A stretch of 64,000 bases of DNA from Emiliania huxleyi CCMP1516 (GCF_000372725.1 NW_005196603.1:460217-524216); one strand, 5' to 3'; numbered from the stretch's first letter, positions 19,664 to 29,347 are shown. Translations and numbers: made by a program. Notes: generated by a model not told the origin, from the sequence alone.

Positions 19664-20142
19664 TGGGGAGGATGGTTCTGGTGAAGTACGAGGTCAGGGG
19701 GGGGAGGGGGTTCGATCTGGCGACGGAGGACTGTGGGCCATCGCGGGGACGGCCCGCCGGAGGCGGGCTCGATTGATCCGGATGGTCACACCCGGTGGGA
19801 GGCACCGAGGCGTCGCGGGGACGCTCTTCTGTTCAGTCGACGCTCGTCGTCCACTGAGAACTCAGTGGTTGTCACCACTTTGTATTCTTTAATATTAACC
19901 TTGCGAACTCGTCCCCCCCGCCGCCACCTGCCCACCTCCCGTTTGTTTTCGCGCCGATCGATGCAGCGCCGTCTCTCGCCGCGCGAGATGGCGCCGCCGC
20001 GGCGTCGGCGCCGCGATCAACCGCGCTCCAGCAGCGAGCGGTGCAGAGCGGCTACCGACATTGGAGACGGCGTCTAAAGACTCAAAAGGCGTGGGCCTCG
20101 AGACCTCGAGACTCCACGATCTCGTAGGTAATCACCGCCATC
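19664..20142. other. Intergenic; palindrome-rich 3' flank of the purine-rich ORF
   Basis: Contains a run of G followed by GGGGGTTCGATCTGGCG (B-box-like) near 19705-19722, a CCGCCGGAGGCGG palindrome near 19750, and an imperfect repeat around TCCACTGAGAACTCAGTGG near 19850-19870. These could be the end of an element containing the upstream ORF. Confidence 0.4.
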
Positions 20143-21687
20143 ATGCTCGCCTCGCTCGCCGCGCTCTCGCTCGGCCTCCGCGTCCCGGCTTCGCCGCCGT
20201 CACTCGACAGGCGCGCGGCACTCGCGACTGCGGCCGCGGCGGCGCTCTCGTCGCCGCTCTCCGCAACGGCGGCGGCACCCGACTACGCCGGTGCGAAGGC
20301 TGCGCTCGCGGCAATGATCACGGCGGATCCCGACATCGGTCCGACGATGGTGCGGCTGGCGTGGCACTCGTCGGGCACGTACGACAAGATGAGCAAGACC
20401 GGCGGCAGCGGCGGCGGCACCATCCGCTTCAAGGAGGAGCTGGCGCACGGAGGCGACCGCGCGACATATCCGCGATACTCCTCCCCTCTCCACCTCACTC
20501 TGCTCGCTCCGCCGTCGCCGTCCCTCGTACACGACACGCCGCCCACACGCTTGCTGACGCGCTCGCTGCGACTGTAAGACTGTTCGCAAGCTTGATTTAG
20601 TACCAACTGTTGGCCGCAGGCAACGCGGGCCTCGACAAGATGGTTGCCAAGCTGGAGCCTCTGCTAACCCTAACCCGAACCCTAATCCTAACCCTAACCC
20701 TAACCCTAAACCTAGGTTGCCAAGCTGGAGCCTCTGCACGCGCAGTTCGGAGGCACATTGTAGTATTCCATTGCATTTACTACACCTGGACCGCTGACTA
20801 CTCGCTTGCCCTCCATCGATTAAACCCCTTTCAACAGGCACATCTCGCCTTGCCGACCGCGCCATTAATCATTAATGACCTCCTTGAATAGGCATCTCGT
20901 ACGCCGATCTCTACACGCTCGCCGGCGCCACCGCCATCGAGGCTGCCGGCGGGCCGACCGTCGGATGGCGCGCTCACTGTCATTGGACATCTTTCATTCT
21001 TATCATTATTACAGTGATTGTCTCATTATTATAGGCGCGCGGGGCGGGTGGATGCGCTCGACCCGTCGACTGTCAAGGGACCTGATGTGGTGACTGTGCC
21101 CGACGCGGACAAGGGCTCGCCTAATGAACTGTTCAATTCACTATTAATTAACTGTCAATTAATTAGGTGACTGTGCCCGACGCGGACAAGGGCTCGCCCG
21201 CCAAGACGCTGAGCCACTTGCGGATGGACATCTTCTACCGCATGGGCTTCGACGACCGCGAGATTGTCGCGCTTTCGGGAGCCCACGCCCTGGGCCGCCG
21301 CCGAATTCGTTCTGAATCAACGGTTAATCGGCTGCTCATAATATTTTATTAGGAGCCCACGCGCTCGGCCGCTGCCACCCCGACGCTTCCGGCTACAGCG
21401 GCCCGTGGACCCCGACGCCGACCGTGCTGACCAACGGGTACTACGCGCTGCTTCTCTCGCTGCCGTGGACGCTCAAGGAGTGGGACGGGCCGATGCAGTT
21501 CGAGGACCCGTCGGGGAAGCTGATGATGCTGCCCTCGGACATCGCCCTCATCCAGGACAAGAAGATGCGGCAGTACGTGCAGATGTACGCCAAGGACAAG
21601 GAGCTCTTCTTCAAGGAGTTTGCCGCCGCCTTCCAGAAGCTCGAGGAGCTCGGCACCAAGAATCTCAAGACGGTCGCGCTGGCGTGA
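20143..21687 (+). CDS. Class I heme peroxidase (ascorbate peroxidase type), plastid/thylakoid leader, seven exons
   Basis: Exons 20143-20452, 20620-20642, 20716-20752, 20892-20967, 21035-21089, 21167-21278, 21353-21687: 948 nt, 315 residues. Family motifs in order: [13 protein letters not shown] (active-site Arg, Trp, His), [73 protein letters not shown] (proximal His), [19 protein letters not shown]. It reduces hydrogen peroxide with ascorbate. The leader has a hydrophobic start, then [24 protein letters not shown], a twin-Arg thylakoid-type signal with an AxA site. Six introns with donors GC, GT, GC, GC, GT, GA; in every one the intron start repeats the next exon's start. Intron 2 is telomere-type repeat. 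No neighbouring ascorbate-cycle gene is seen. Confidence 0.93.
20643..20715 (+). repeat. Intron made of telomere-type CCCTAA repeats inside the peroxidase gene
   Basis: The intron is a 21-bp copy of the next exon's start (GTTGCCAAGCTGGAG...) followed by about 50 bp of CTAACCC repeats ending CCTAG. The second copy starts exon 3 at 20716. Each CTAAC unit could serve as branch point and the final TAG as acceptor. Confidence 0.9.
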
Positions 21688-22377
21688 GGCGCCTCAAGGC
21701 CCCCAATGGGGGGGGGGGGGGGAGGGAGAGGGGGTTTCCTCCGCACCGCTCCCCTCTCCCTCCTCCCTCCGCGTTGCTTCGCCCGCGGCTACGGCCAGCG
21801 CGAGGTCTCGCGCAGCCTCGGCGGGTGCACTCCGCCGGCCGCCTCCCCCCCCTTCGGCTTCCGCACCCCTTCACTTCTGCTGTACGATGGTACGTAACGC
21901 GAGAGCTGGGTCGCCAGATGCCGTCCGCCTGGGGGCGGGGTGGACTGGCGAAATCGCTCTGTCTCTCTCTCTCTCTGCTCTTTTGCGTCTCTACCCCGCA
22001 TGCACGTACCCGCGGTTGTTAGGTAAGGTAAGGAATAAGGGAAGAAGGAAGGAACGATCGTATCCACGACACTCGCAGTCGCGCGCACACAAAGTGGTGG
22101 GGCGCGGCAAGCCCCCCGGGACGGCCTCCCGGCGCGCGACCGCGGGTTGGGCGCTGTTAGAGCGCGGCGTACGGTATGTGTCCTGAGCTTTCGCGTGAGA
22201 TGGAGCTTGCGCGACCGAAATGAAAGAGGTGCGGGGGTTTCTTTTTGCCCCGCATGCCGGGGGGCGGGCGCATTATCACTTCGCTTCAGCGATTCAGCGC
22301 TTCAGCGTTCAGGGCTTGAGGCGGCGTGGGGCGTGCCTTCTCGCGACTCGTGTCTATCTTTGATGCGCGCCTGCTCT
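21688..22377. other. Convergent intergenic region
   Basis: Begins with a G14-16 run and a purine-rich stretch at 21706-21740. The remaining frames are low-complexity. Nothing identified before the end of the methyltransferase-dioxygenase gene. Confidence 0.45.
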
Positions 22378-23125
22378 CTACTTGTAGCCGGTGCCCCGCG
22401 CCGCCGCCGCGTCCCGTCCGCCAAAGTAGTTTGCCTTCTCGCGCCCCATTGCGTCGGCGTGCCGCGCCCGCTCCGCCGGCCCTGCGCGCGCTGTTGGCTC
22501 CGCCTCCAGATCAAAAGCGCCGACCGCAGGGTCGTAGCGGCCGCCGACGAGGGTGGCAGACCTGCGTGCTGAATACACCAATGAATACGCCAGCATCGGG
22601 GCGGGAAGGCGGTCTTGTGAACAGTCGTCAGAGCACCGCGTGAATACGAGCGACACCAAACACAACGAGTACAGCTGAGTACCTGTCCTCTCGAGCGCTG
22701 GTAGGAGCACAAGAATGCGTATTTGTTTCGCTTCTAGCATGCCATGCTCGCGGCTTGCGCCTAGAAAAACGAAACACCGTATGAGAAAAAAGAAACACGC
22801 CGCCGTCGGCTCGCGGCTCGCGGCTGGCGCCGACGCGCGACGCGCTCGCCGCAACGTACCGCACCTATGAAAAAGAAATATGTCGACGCGAAAAAGAAAG
22901 ACAGCGCGGCAGACTGTGCCTACAACAGCCGCACCGCCAAGCCGACGCGCCGCGCGCCCGTGCAGTTGGGCGACGAGCGGTGCACCTACAAAAAGACATG
23001 CGGCTGCGAGAACAAGAAAACAAACAAGCCGCAGTTGGGCGACGAGCGGTGCACCGTGCGGAAGAGATGGAGGCTCGCCTCGCCCGCCGCGAGTGGCGCA
23101 GGCACGCCGCCGCCGCCACCTGCGC

Positions 23126-23178
<53 letters not shown>

Positions 23179-25309
23179 GGAGAGGGGGGAGAGGGGGAGA
23201 GGGACTGCTCGTACTCGATCAGCGTCTGCCCAAAGGCGAGGAGGTTGTCGCCGCCATCGCCGTCGCCGCCCGCGCGCGCATGCGGCAGCTGGTGGCAGAC
23301 GTGCGGCAGCTGGCCGACCAGATGTGAGCCCGGCGCGAAGACGAGGCAGCCCGCCTAATTAATAGTTAATGAATAATTAATTAACTATTAACTAGGCGCG
23401 AAGACGAGGCAGCCCGCCTGCCCACCAACGCACTTTGACTGCTCACCGACGCACCTTGATCCAGCGGTGCCGAAGCACCACTCCAACGCGCTCAACGCAA
23501 CGCTTGTGCGGGGAAAGGCTTGGGCAAGCAGTCGCGCGAGGAAACTCGAGGCCACGTGCCGCGCTGTGTGATCGGCCGAGTGTCTCGGCGCGGACGTCTC
23601 CGACGCCCTCGTCCCGTCGCCTCTCTGTCTACTTGCAGCCCGCCTCGACGGGAGCGTCGCTGAGCGCGACCCACGCGGTCAGCGCGCCGTCGGCGGGCAA
23701 CAGGCCGGCGTACGTCGAATCCTGGTGCGCCTGTGGGCGCATTTCTTCGTCGGTATTCCACAGCGGGAGGCCGGTGCTCGGGGAGAGTTGGTGCGCCGAC
23801 GCATACGTCGCCGAGTGGGGCGGCTTGTCGTTCACGTCGCTGGACCACACCAGGATATCTTTTGTCCCGAGTGCCTCTTGCGCCGCGGCGACGAGGGCGG
23901 GGTGCCTCACCAGCCGCGCTGCCCACGGCAGAAGGAGGTGGATCTTGAAGCGCGCGTCGCCTCCCAGCCTCCCTTGCTCCCCATACTCAGCCTCGTACGC
24001 CTCCAGCTCGGCGAGCGCCTCCGCCGCCTCCTCACGGCTCAGCACGCGGATCGGCGACGCAAAGCCATCACGAGCGATGCGCAGCGAGAGTGGCAGCGGC
24101 GGAGGCGCGGGCGGCTCCGCCGTCCCTCGGTGCGGCGGCTCTGCCGACCCATCGTTCGCTTTGGGCGCCTTTGCGGTGATGAAGACCAGCCGGTCCTCGA
24201 ATCGGAGCATGCCTCCACCACTGCCTCCATCGCCGCCGCTGCCACCGCCACCGCCACCGCCGCAACCAACAGCCTGGCCACCGCCACCCTCGCCGCCCTG
24301 TCCGCCGCTGCACCCGCCTTCGCGCCTCCTCGCCTCGGCCCGGATCTGGTCGCACCCGTCCCTCAGTGCCTCCTCGTCAAAGTGCGAAAAGGTGGACCAG
24401 AAGCGGCCGAGGACCATGCTGCACCACGCCTCGGTTGGGAGCTCGCAAGGGTACGCACGCCGCTGCACTTGGACCTGGCCAATGGCGGGCGAGCGGACGT
24501 CCGGGGCAGGCACGGGGCGCTCTGCAACTGCCTCTCGCCTCGTGCGTCAACGGAAGTCTGGAGAGGCGCTCTACTCTCACTCACATCCTCGAAGCCCGCG
24601 CTCTCCAGCTCGGCGGCGATGGTGCCCTCCGCCGGCTGGTTGGCCGCCCACACGTCCCTCGCCGCCGCCCAGAGCGGGTAGTCGACGTCCCGCTGCGGCC
24701 TGCAGGGCCGAGGTACGCCCAGATGCGGCCGAGACTCACCAAGATCTGGCCTGCAGGGCCGAGATAGGCCGAGACGCGGCGGCAGACTCTGCAGCGAGCA
24801 GATCTCGAGATCTCGCTCGAAGCGCACCGCGTGACGATACACAGCTGCCCGCCCTCCGAGAGGCGTCGGCGGAGGAGCAGCCCAAAGAGCCGACGCCGGT
24901 CGTCGCTATTGAGGTGATGGACCACCTCCTTGAGCAGCACGCGTTCGAAAACGCCCTCTCCGCCGCCCTCTCCGCTGCCACCGCCACCGCCGGACGCCCA
25001 TCCGACGGCGTCGGAGCACACGGCCGCGTCAACGAGCGGTGTCTCTAGCGCGCCGTCCAGCATCTCGCCGCTCGGCTCGACGACGGTGAGCGAGCCGCAG
25101 CCGCGCTTGCCGCCGACGGCTTGCCGAAGTGTGCTCGCGAAGCCTCCACTGCCTCCACCGACGTCTGCGAGCCGGTGGCGCGGCAGCAGCTGGAGGCTGT
25201 CGAGGCAGGCGGCGGCGAGCCAGTTCGTGTACGGACCGTGCGAGTAGAAGAGCGCGGCGTCGTAGGCGCGGCGGACCGTGGCGTAGTGCGATCGGCTCGA
25301 CACACTCAT
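22378..25309 (-). CDS. Fusion of SAM-dependent methyltransferase and phytanoyl-CoA dioxygenase-family (PhyH) enzyme, nine exons
   Basis: Exons (minus): 25309-24828, 24699-24585, 24474-23797, 23730-23644, 23354-23055, 22985-22935, 22864-22831, 22760-22739, 22561-22378; 1953 nt, 650 residues, in frame throughout. Residues ~1-270: class I methyltransferase with LADVGGGSGGF (SAM loop), LLKEVVHHL, VDYPLW and the family end RFWSTFSHFDEEAL ... RFEDRLVFITAKAP, interrupted by a Gly-rich insert. Residues ~300-650: PhyH 2-oxoglutarate/Fe(II) dioxygenase with ASAHQDSTYAGL (HxD), GCLVFAPGSHLVGQLPHV, a poly-Gly insert, ASLHLFRTVHRSSPN (distal His) and RRVGLAVRYV (2-oxoglutarate Arg). All catalytic residues are present. 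Substrate unknown; methylation plus hydroxylation of one small molecule or lipid is inference. Donors: GT, GT, GC, GC, GT, GT, GC, GC. Confidence 0.9.
22562..22738 (-). mobile_element. Introner element, family A, copy 1 (intron 8 of the methyltransferase-dioxygenase gene)
   Basis: This 177-bp GC-AG intron is homologous along its length to 50174-50361, an intron in an unrelated thioesterase gene. Shared landmarks in order: CTAGAAGCG near the 5' end, CTCGAGAG, CACGCGGTGCTCT, CTTCCCGCCCCGA, GCTGGCGTATTCA and the 3' end TTCAGCACGCAG. Shared sequence between introns of unrelated genes is the definition of an introner. Confidence 0.85.
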
Positions 25310-25397
25310 CCAAAACAGACGCGCGCAAAACGAGCTCCGGCCGCTGTGGAGATAATATATACCGCAACACCTTGGTCTACTCAACAACCGTTACGCA

Positions 25398-26170
25398 ATG
25401 CGCGACATTGCACTCCTCCGTGCCGCTCGCTCGCCGCTGCGCGGGATATGGGCGCCGATGCGGCTCGCGCTCACTCGGCCTGCCTCCGCCTCGCGGCTCG
25501 CTGAGCACGCCGTTGGTCCGTCTGGTGCAGCGCTGCCCGCTCGCTGCGCTGCACAAAGCTGCGAGAAGCAGGGAGCCCTCCTGAGCTGGAGCATTGTGCA
25601 GCGCGGCTGCGAGAGCTCGACGGCGCCTGTGCTTTGGTGTGAGAGCCTGATGGGTGGCAACCTCCAGCTGCATCGACATGCGCAGCCTGCTCTCCGGCCC
25701 GGTGCCGAGGCATGCGGGTTGGCGAATGGCGCCAGCTTCTCAACGCTGTCCTCGGCGTCGTGCAGCATGTCGCAGTACTTCTGCGGCGATGAATGGCGCG
25801 CGGGGTGCGTCGTGCCGCGCGTGGAGTGGGAGGCCCGAGGCACACGGCTGTCGGTCAACTCCGCGGCGCATGCGCGCCGTGGAAGCTGCTCGACAGGCGA
25901 CTTGCATGGTGCGAACGCGATCGCCGTTACTGCTTCCAACTTTGCCTATCAACCTCCGTCGGTTATTATAACCGAAAGTTTGGTTGGGGGGTACGGCGCT
26001 CAAGAGTTGCGACTGAGCGAGATCGCTGACCTTCCTTTCTTTTCCCTTTGCAGGGAGGGATTGACTTCTTCCGTCCCCCCCGCCGCCTCCTACCTGATTT
26101 CTTCCATCCGGACTGCTGGTTGCTGGAAGTGTGTGACTCCTGCACCAGGGCAGCACTTCCACCCAGGAGT
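25398..26170 (+). CDS. Unidentified ORF running into the assembly gap
   Basis: Open from ATG 25398 to the gap, divergent from the methyltransferase-dioxygenase gene, 89 bp from its start. No domain recognised; the product is Ser/Ala/Cys-rich. A strong pyrimidine tract and acceptor (TTTCCCTTTGCAG) at 26042-26054 suggests an intron on this strand, so the true exon structure probably differs. Confidence 0.3.
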
Positions 26171-26543
26171 NNNNNNNNNNNNNNNNNNNNNNNNNNNNNN
26201 NNNNNNNNNNNNNNNNNNNNNNNNNNNNNNNNNNNNNNNNNNNNNNNNNNNNNNNNNNNNNNNNNNNNNNNNNNNNNNNNNNNNNNNNNNNNNNNNNNNN
26301 NNNNNNNNNNNNNNNNNNNNNNNNNNNNNNNNNNNNNNNNNNNNNNNNNNNNNNNNNNNNNNNNNNNNNNNNNNNNNNNNNNNNNNNNNNNNNNNNNNNN
26401 NNNNNNNNNNNNNNNNNNNNNNNNNNNNNNNNNNNNNNNNNNNNNNNNNNNNNNNNNNNNNNNNNNNNNNNNNNNNNNNNNNNNNNNNNNNNNNNNNNNN
26501 NNNNNNNNNNNNNNNNNNNNNNNNNNNNNNNNNNNNNNNNNNN
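26171..26543. other. Assembly gap (373 N)
   Basis: A run of N. The flank on the right is a short tandem repeat, so the gap is probably a collapsed or unresolved repeat. Confidence 0.99.
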
Positions 26544-26730
26544 GCCGCCTCCTCCCTCGCCGCCTCCTCCTTGGCCGCCTCATCCCTTGCCGTCCTCGCC
26601 GCCCCCTCCCTCGCCATCTCCTCCCCCGCCGCTTCCTCCCCTGCCGCCTCCCCCCTTGCCGTCTCGTCCCTCACCGCCTCCCCTCGCGCCTCCTTCCTCG
26701 CCGCCTCCTCCCTGAGCTGCGGCTCAACGG
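26544..26730 (-). repeat. Degenerate GCCTCCTCC-type repeat encoding Glu/Ala/Arg helix on the minus strand
   Basis: Units such as GCCGCCTCCTCCCTC recur with drift. On the minus strand they read ARDEAAKEEAAREEA, a charged helix. It may be coding for a gene partly hidden in the gap. Confidence 0.5.
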
Positions 26731-27105
26731 CGGCCTAAGGTACGGCCTCTCCCCCTCGAGAGAGGACCTCCACCTGACCGCGCCAGCGGGTGAAGTGGGG
26801 TGCGTCGCTGCCACAGCGACGTGGGCGTTTTAGCTCTCGGTGTAGATGGGCTTCGGGCCTGAGTGGGTGGTGCTAGTGTGGGAGGCTGGGGCAGGGACTC
26901 GATGGGCCTCTTCCTCTCCTCTTGACTAGTGGCGCTCCTCTGCGTGGCGGGGGCAGATGCCCTTGGGCTCTGTCTCCGGCCTGTTCCCTGTCTCCTCCTG
27001 TCGTGTCGTGGGTGTTTTGTTTCTTTTTTGAGAGCTAGCGGTAGGAATCCGGGCCCTGCTCCCCCCCCCCTCCCCGAGGGGAGATGAGAGCTAGGCCCCC
27101 CCCCA
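26731..27105. other. Intergenic; nothing identified
   Basis: There is no conserved frame. The segment ends at the left breakpoint of the RCC1 duplication, in a C-run. Confidence 0.4.
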
Positions 27106-27322
27106 TGACGAGCAGCGCCAGCTGCTGCCGAAGAAGATCGAGGCCTTCGCTGGGCGGCGCGTCGTCGCTGTCTCGGCTGGAAGCTGCCACAGCCTCGCCC
27201 TCGCCGCCGATGGCGCTGTTTATGCTTGGGGCGAGGGCGAGCACGGCTGCCTGGGCCACGGAGAGGACCTTTCGAACCAGCTGCTGCCCAAGAAGGTTGA
27301 GGCGTGGTCGCCGGGGCCGTGA
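27106..27322 (+). pseudogene. 3' remnant of an RCC1-repeat gene (copy A)
   Basis: Reads QLLPKKIEAFAGRRVVAVSAG ... LSNQLLPKKVEAWSPGP stop. It is apparently identical to the end of the intact gene at 27485-28921. Only the last one and a half RCC1 repeats remain; the left edge abuts unrelated sequence at about 27105. Confidence 0.85.
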
Positions 27323-27491
27323 GAAAGCCCGCGCAGTTGGACAAGGAGGGGATGGTCCGGCTTCTCGCGGGCTCAACGAGGAGAGGGTTTGGCTCGGCGT
27401 CACGGGCGTGGCGAGCCCGAGGGTGGGCGCGGCGGCGGCGATGGTGGCGAAAGCCGCGGCGGCGCCGAGGAGGCCGCGGCCGCTATGGAGG
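27106..27491 (+). repeat. 386-bp direct duplication, left copy
   Basis: Apparently identical to 28705-29090, 1599 bp away, covering the RCC1 gene end and its 3' flank. The equal lengths and breakpoints at TGACGAGCAG and GCTATGGAGG define a tandem duplication unit. Confidence 0.9.
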
Positions 27492-28921
27492 CCAAACCGC
27501 CGCGCCGCCGCTCGCGCCGCCTCGCCTCCGCCTCGACCGCCGCTCCCTCGCCAGACGCGCCGCCGCCCGCCCGCTTGCTCGACCTCCCCAGGGAGCTCCT
27601 CGAGCGCGCCCTCTCTCGCTGCGACAGCCCCGTCGACATCGCTCGCGTCGGGGCCGTCTCGCTCCTCTTTCACTCGCTCGCGGAGCAGGGCATCCGCTTG
27701 TGGGCGCAAGAGCGCGGCTTCGAGCTGCCGGCGCAGCCAGAGGACGAGAGCTGCGCCGTGCGGTGGGTGTGCTATTCGGCGTTGCTGCACGAGTCCAACC
27801 CGCCGGCGAGGGCGGCGGGATGCCACTACAGCAGCCTCTTCATTGACGGCGAGGGGCGGCTCTCGTCGTGCGGCTCGGCGCCGGACTACAACCCAATCCC
27901 CGGGCTGCTCGGCCACTGCGAGGGCGTGACGCGGCTCAACACACCGACCCGCCTCCCGTCGACGCTGGGTGACGAGCGCGCCGTGAGCGTCTCGGTTGGA
28001 GGTGGCCACAGCCTCGCCCTCACCGACGGCGGCGCTGTGTGGAGCTGGGGCGATGGAGACTATGGCACGTTGGGCCACGGCGATCGGCAGGACCAGGGGC
28101 AGCCGCAGAAGGTCGAGGCCTTTGGTGGCCAGCGTGTCATGGCTGTGACGGCTGGAGGCAGTCACAGCCTCGCCCTCACCGCCGATGGCGCCGTTTGGAG
28201 CTGGGGCTGGGGCAACTCTGGCTGGCTAGGCCACGGCGACCAGCAGCGGCAGCTGCTGCCGAAGAAGGTCGAGGCCTTTGCTGGGCGGCGCGTCGTCGCC
28301 GTGTCGGCGGGAGGCAACCACAATCTCGCCCTCACCGCCGGCGGCGCCGTCTGGAGCTGGGGCGATGGAGACTATGGCACGTTGGGCCACGGCGACCAGC
28401 AGAACCAGCTGCTGCCCAAGAAGATCGAGGCCTTTGCTGACCAGCGCGTCGTCGCTGTGTCGGCTGGTTACCAGCACAGCATCGCCATCACCGCCGACGG
28501 AGCTGTCTGGAGCTGGGGCAGTGGAGGCTATGGCAAGCTGGGCCACTGCGACCAGCAGAGCCAGCTGCGGCCGAAGAAGATCGAGGCCTTTACTGGACAG
28601 CGCGTAATCACTGTGTCGGCGGGAGGTAGGCACAGCCTCGCCCTCGCCGCCGACGGCTCCGTCTGTAGCTGGGGTCGTGGAGGTGATGGCCGGCTGGGCC
28701 ACGGTGACGAGCAGCGCCAGCTGCTGCCGAAGAAGATCGAGGCCTTCGCTGGGCGGCGCGTCGTCGCTGTCTCGGCTGGAAGCTGCCACAGCCTCGCCCT
28801 CGCCGCCGATGGCGCTGTTTATGCTTGGGGCGAGGGCGAGCACGGCTGCCTGGGCCACGGAGAGGACCTTTCGAACCAGCTGCTGCCCAAGAAGGTTGAG
28901 GCGTGGTCGCCGGGGCCGTGA
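27485..28921 (+). CDS. F-box-like / RCC1-repeat protein (copy B), start codon at a duplication junction
   Basis: 478 residues. An F-box-like helix region (ARLLDLPRELLERALSRCD ... AVSLLFHSLAEQGIRLWA) is followed by seven RCC1 repeats of about 50 residues (HSLALTADGAVWSWG ... LGHGDQQNQLLPKKVEAF), a predicted beta-propeller. F-box plus propeller suggests an SCF substrate receptor, but the F-box match is by eye. ATG 27485 (GCTATGGAGG) belongs to the duplicated 3' flank of copy A; the related copy at 29348 starts ATGTCCAAACC instead. So this start was probably created by the duplication, and the original promoter may be missing. Confidence 0.85.
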   Translation: MEAKPPRRRSRRLASASTAAPSPDAPPPARLLDLPRELLERALSRCDSPVDIARVGAVSLLFHSLAEQGIRLWAQERGFELPAQPEDESCAVRWVCYSALLHESNPPARAAGCHYSSLFIDGEGRLSSCGSAPDYNPIPGLLGHCEGVTRLNTPTRLPSTLGDERAVSVSVGGGHSLALTDGGAVWSWGDGDYGTLGHGDRQDQGQPQKVEAFGGQRVMAVTAGGSHSLALTADGAVWSWGWGNSGWLGHGDQQRQLLPKKVEAFAGRRVVAVSAGGNHNLALTAGGAVWSWGDGDYGTLGHGDQQNQLLPKKIEAFADQRVVAVSAGYQHSIAITADGAVWSWGSGGYGKLGHCDQQSQLRPKKIEAFTGQRVITVSAGGRHSLALAADGSVCSWGRGGDGRLGHGDEQRQLLPKKIEAFAGRRVVAVSAGSCHSLALAADGAVYAWGEGEHGCLGHGEDLSNQLLPKKVEAWSPGP

Positions 28922-29090
28922 GAAAGCCCGCGCAGTTGGACAAGGAGGGGATGGTCCGGCTTCTCGCGGGCTCAACGAGGAGAGGGTTTGGCTCGGCGTC
29001 ACGGGCGTGGCGAGCCCGAGGGTGGGCGCGGCGGCGGCGATGGTGGCGAAAGCCGCGGCGGCGCCGAGGAGGCCGCGGCCGCTATGGAGG
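28705..29090 (+). repeat. 386-bp direct duplication, right copy
   Basis: Matches 27106-27491. The right edge (GGAGG followed by CGGGAGC) is unique sequence, whereas the left copy is fused to the 5' end of copy B. Confidence 0.9.
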
Positions 29091-29347
29091 CGGGAGCGGA
29101 CGCGACATCATGTGTGTGGCTGCGTTGGCCTTTGAGTCTTGTGCGTGCCTTGGCTCTTGTGCGTGCTGCCGTGCGAAGAGGCTCTTGGCAGAGAGAGAGG
29201 CTATTCCAGAGGCTTCTGTAGTCGCGAGTTTGTGTGTGTTCGCGCGTCTTGCGAGTCAAAGAGGCAGTCAAAGGCAAATCATGTCGCCGACCGCCGGAGG
29301 AAACAAATCTCACGCCGGAATTTGGCTACGATTTTCTTTTTCTCGCG
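29091..29347. other. Spacer between RCC1 copies B and C
   Basis: There is no gene. It ends in ATTTTCTTTTTCTCGCG just before the copy C start codon, the same kind of T-rich box seen at other genes. Confidence 0.4.

Noticed and set aside
20665-20715. True telomere or chromosome end
   Set aside because: The CCCTAA tract is only about 50 bp, lies inside a gene and is flanked by a coding duplication; the same holds at 49940-49983.
22998-23438. Plus-strand coiled-coil/poly-Ala gene with a GT-AG intron (23324-23395)
   Set aside because: It reads well at first, but the minus strand gives conserved PhyH motifs (GCLVFAPGSH, LHLFRTVH, GLAVRYV) and a 1953-nt CDS that stays in frame. The plus frame is its antisense shadow.
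23731-23796. 22-residue protein insertion (HQLSPSTG...) in the dioxygenase domain
   Set aside because: The 66-bp segment has no stop, but it splits the HxD motif and is bounded by GCGCACCA on both sides with an AG; it is better explained as a GC-AG intron.
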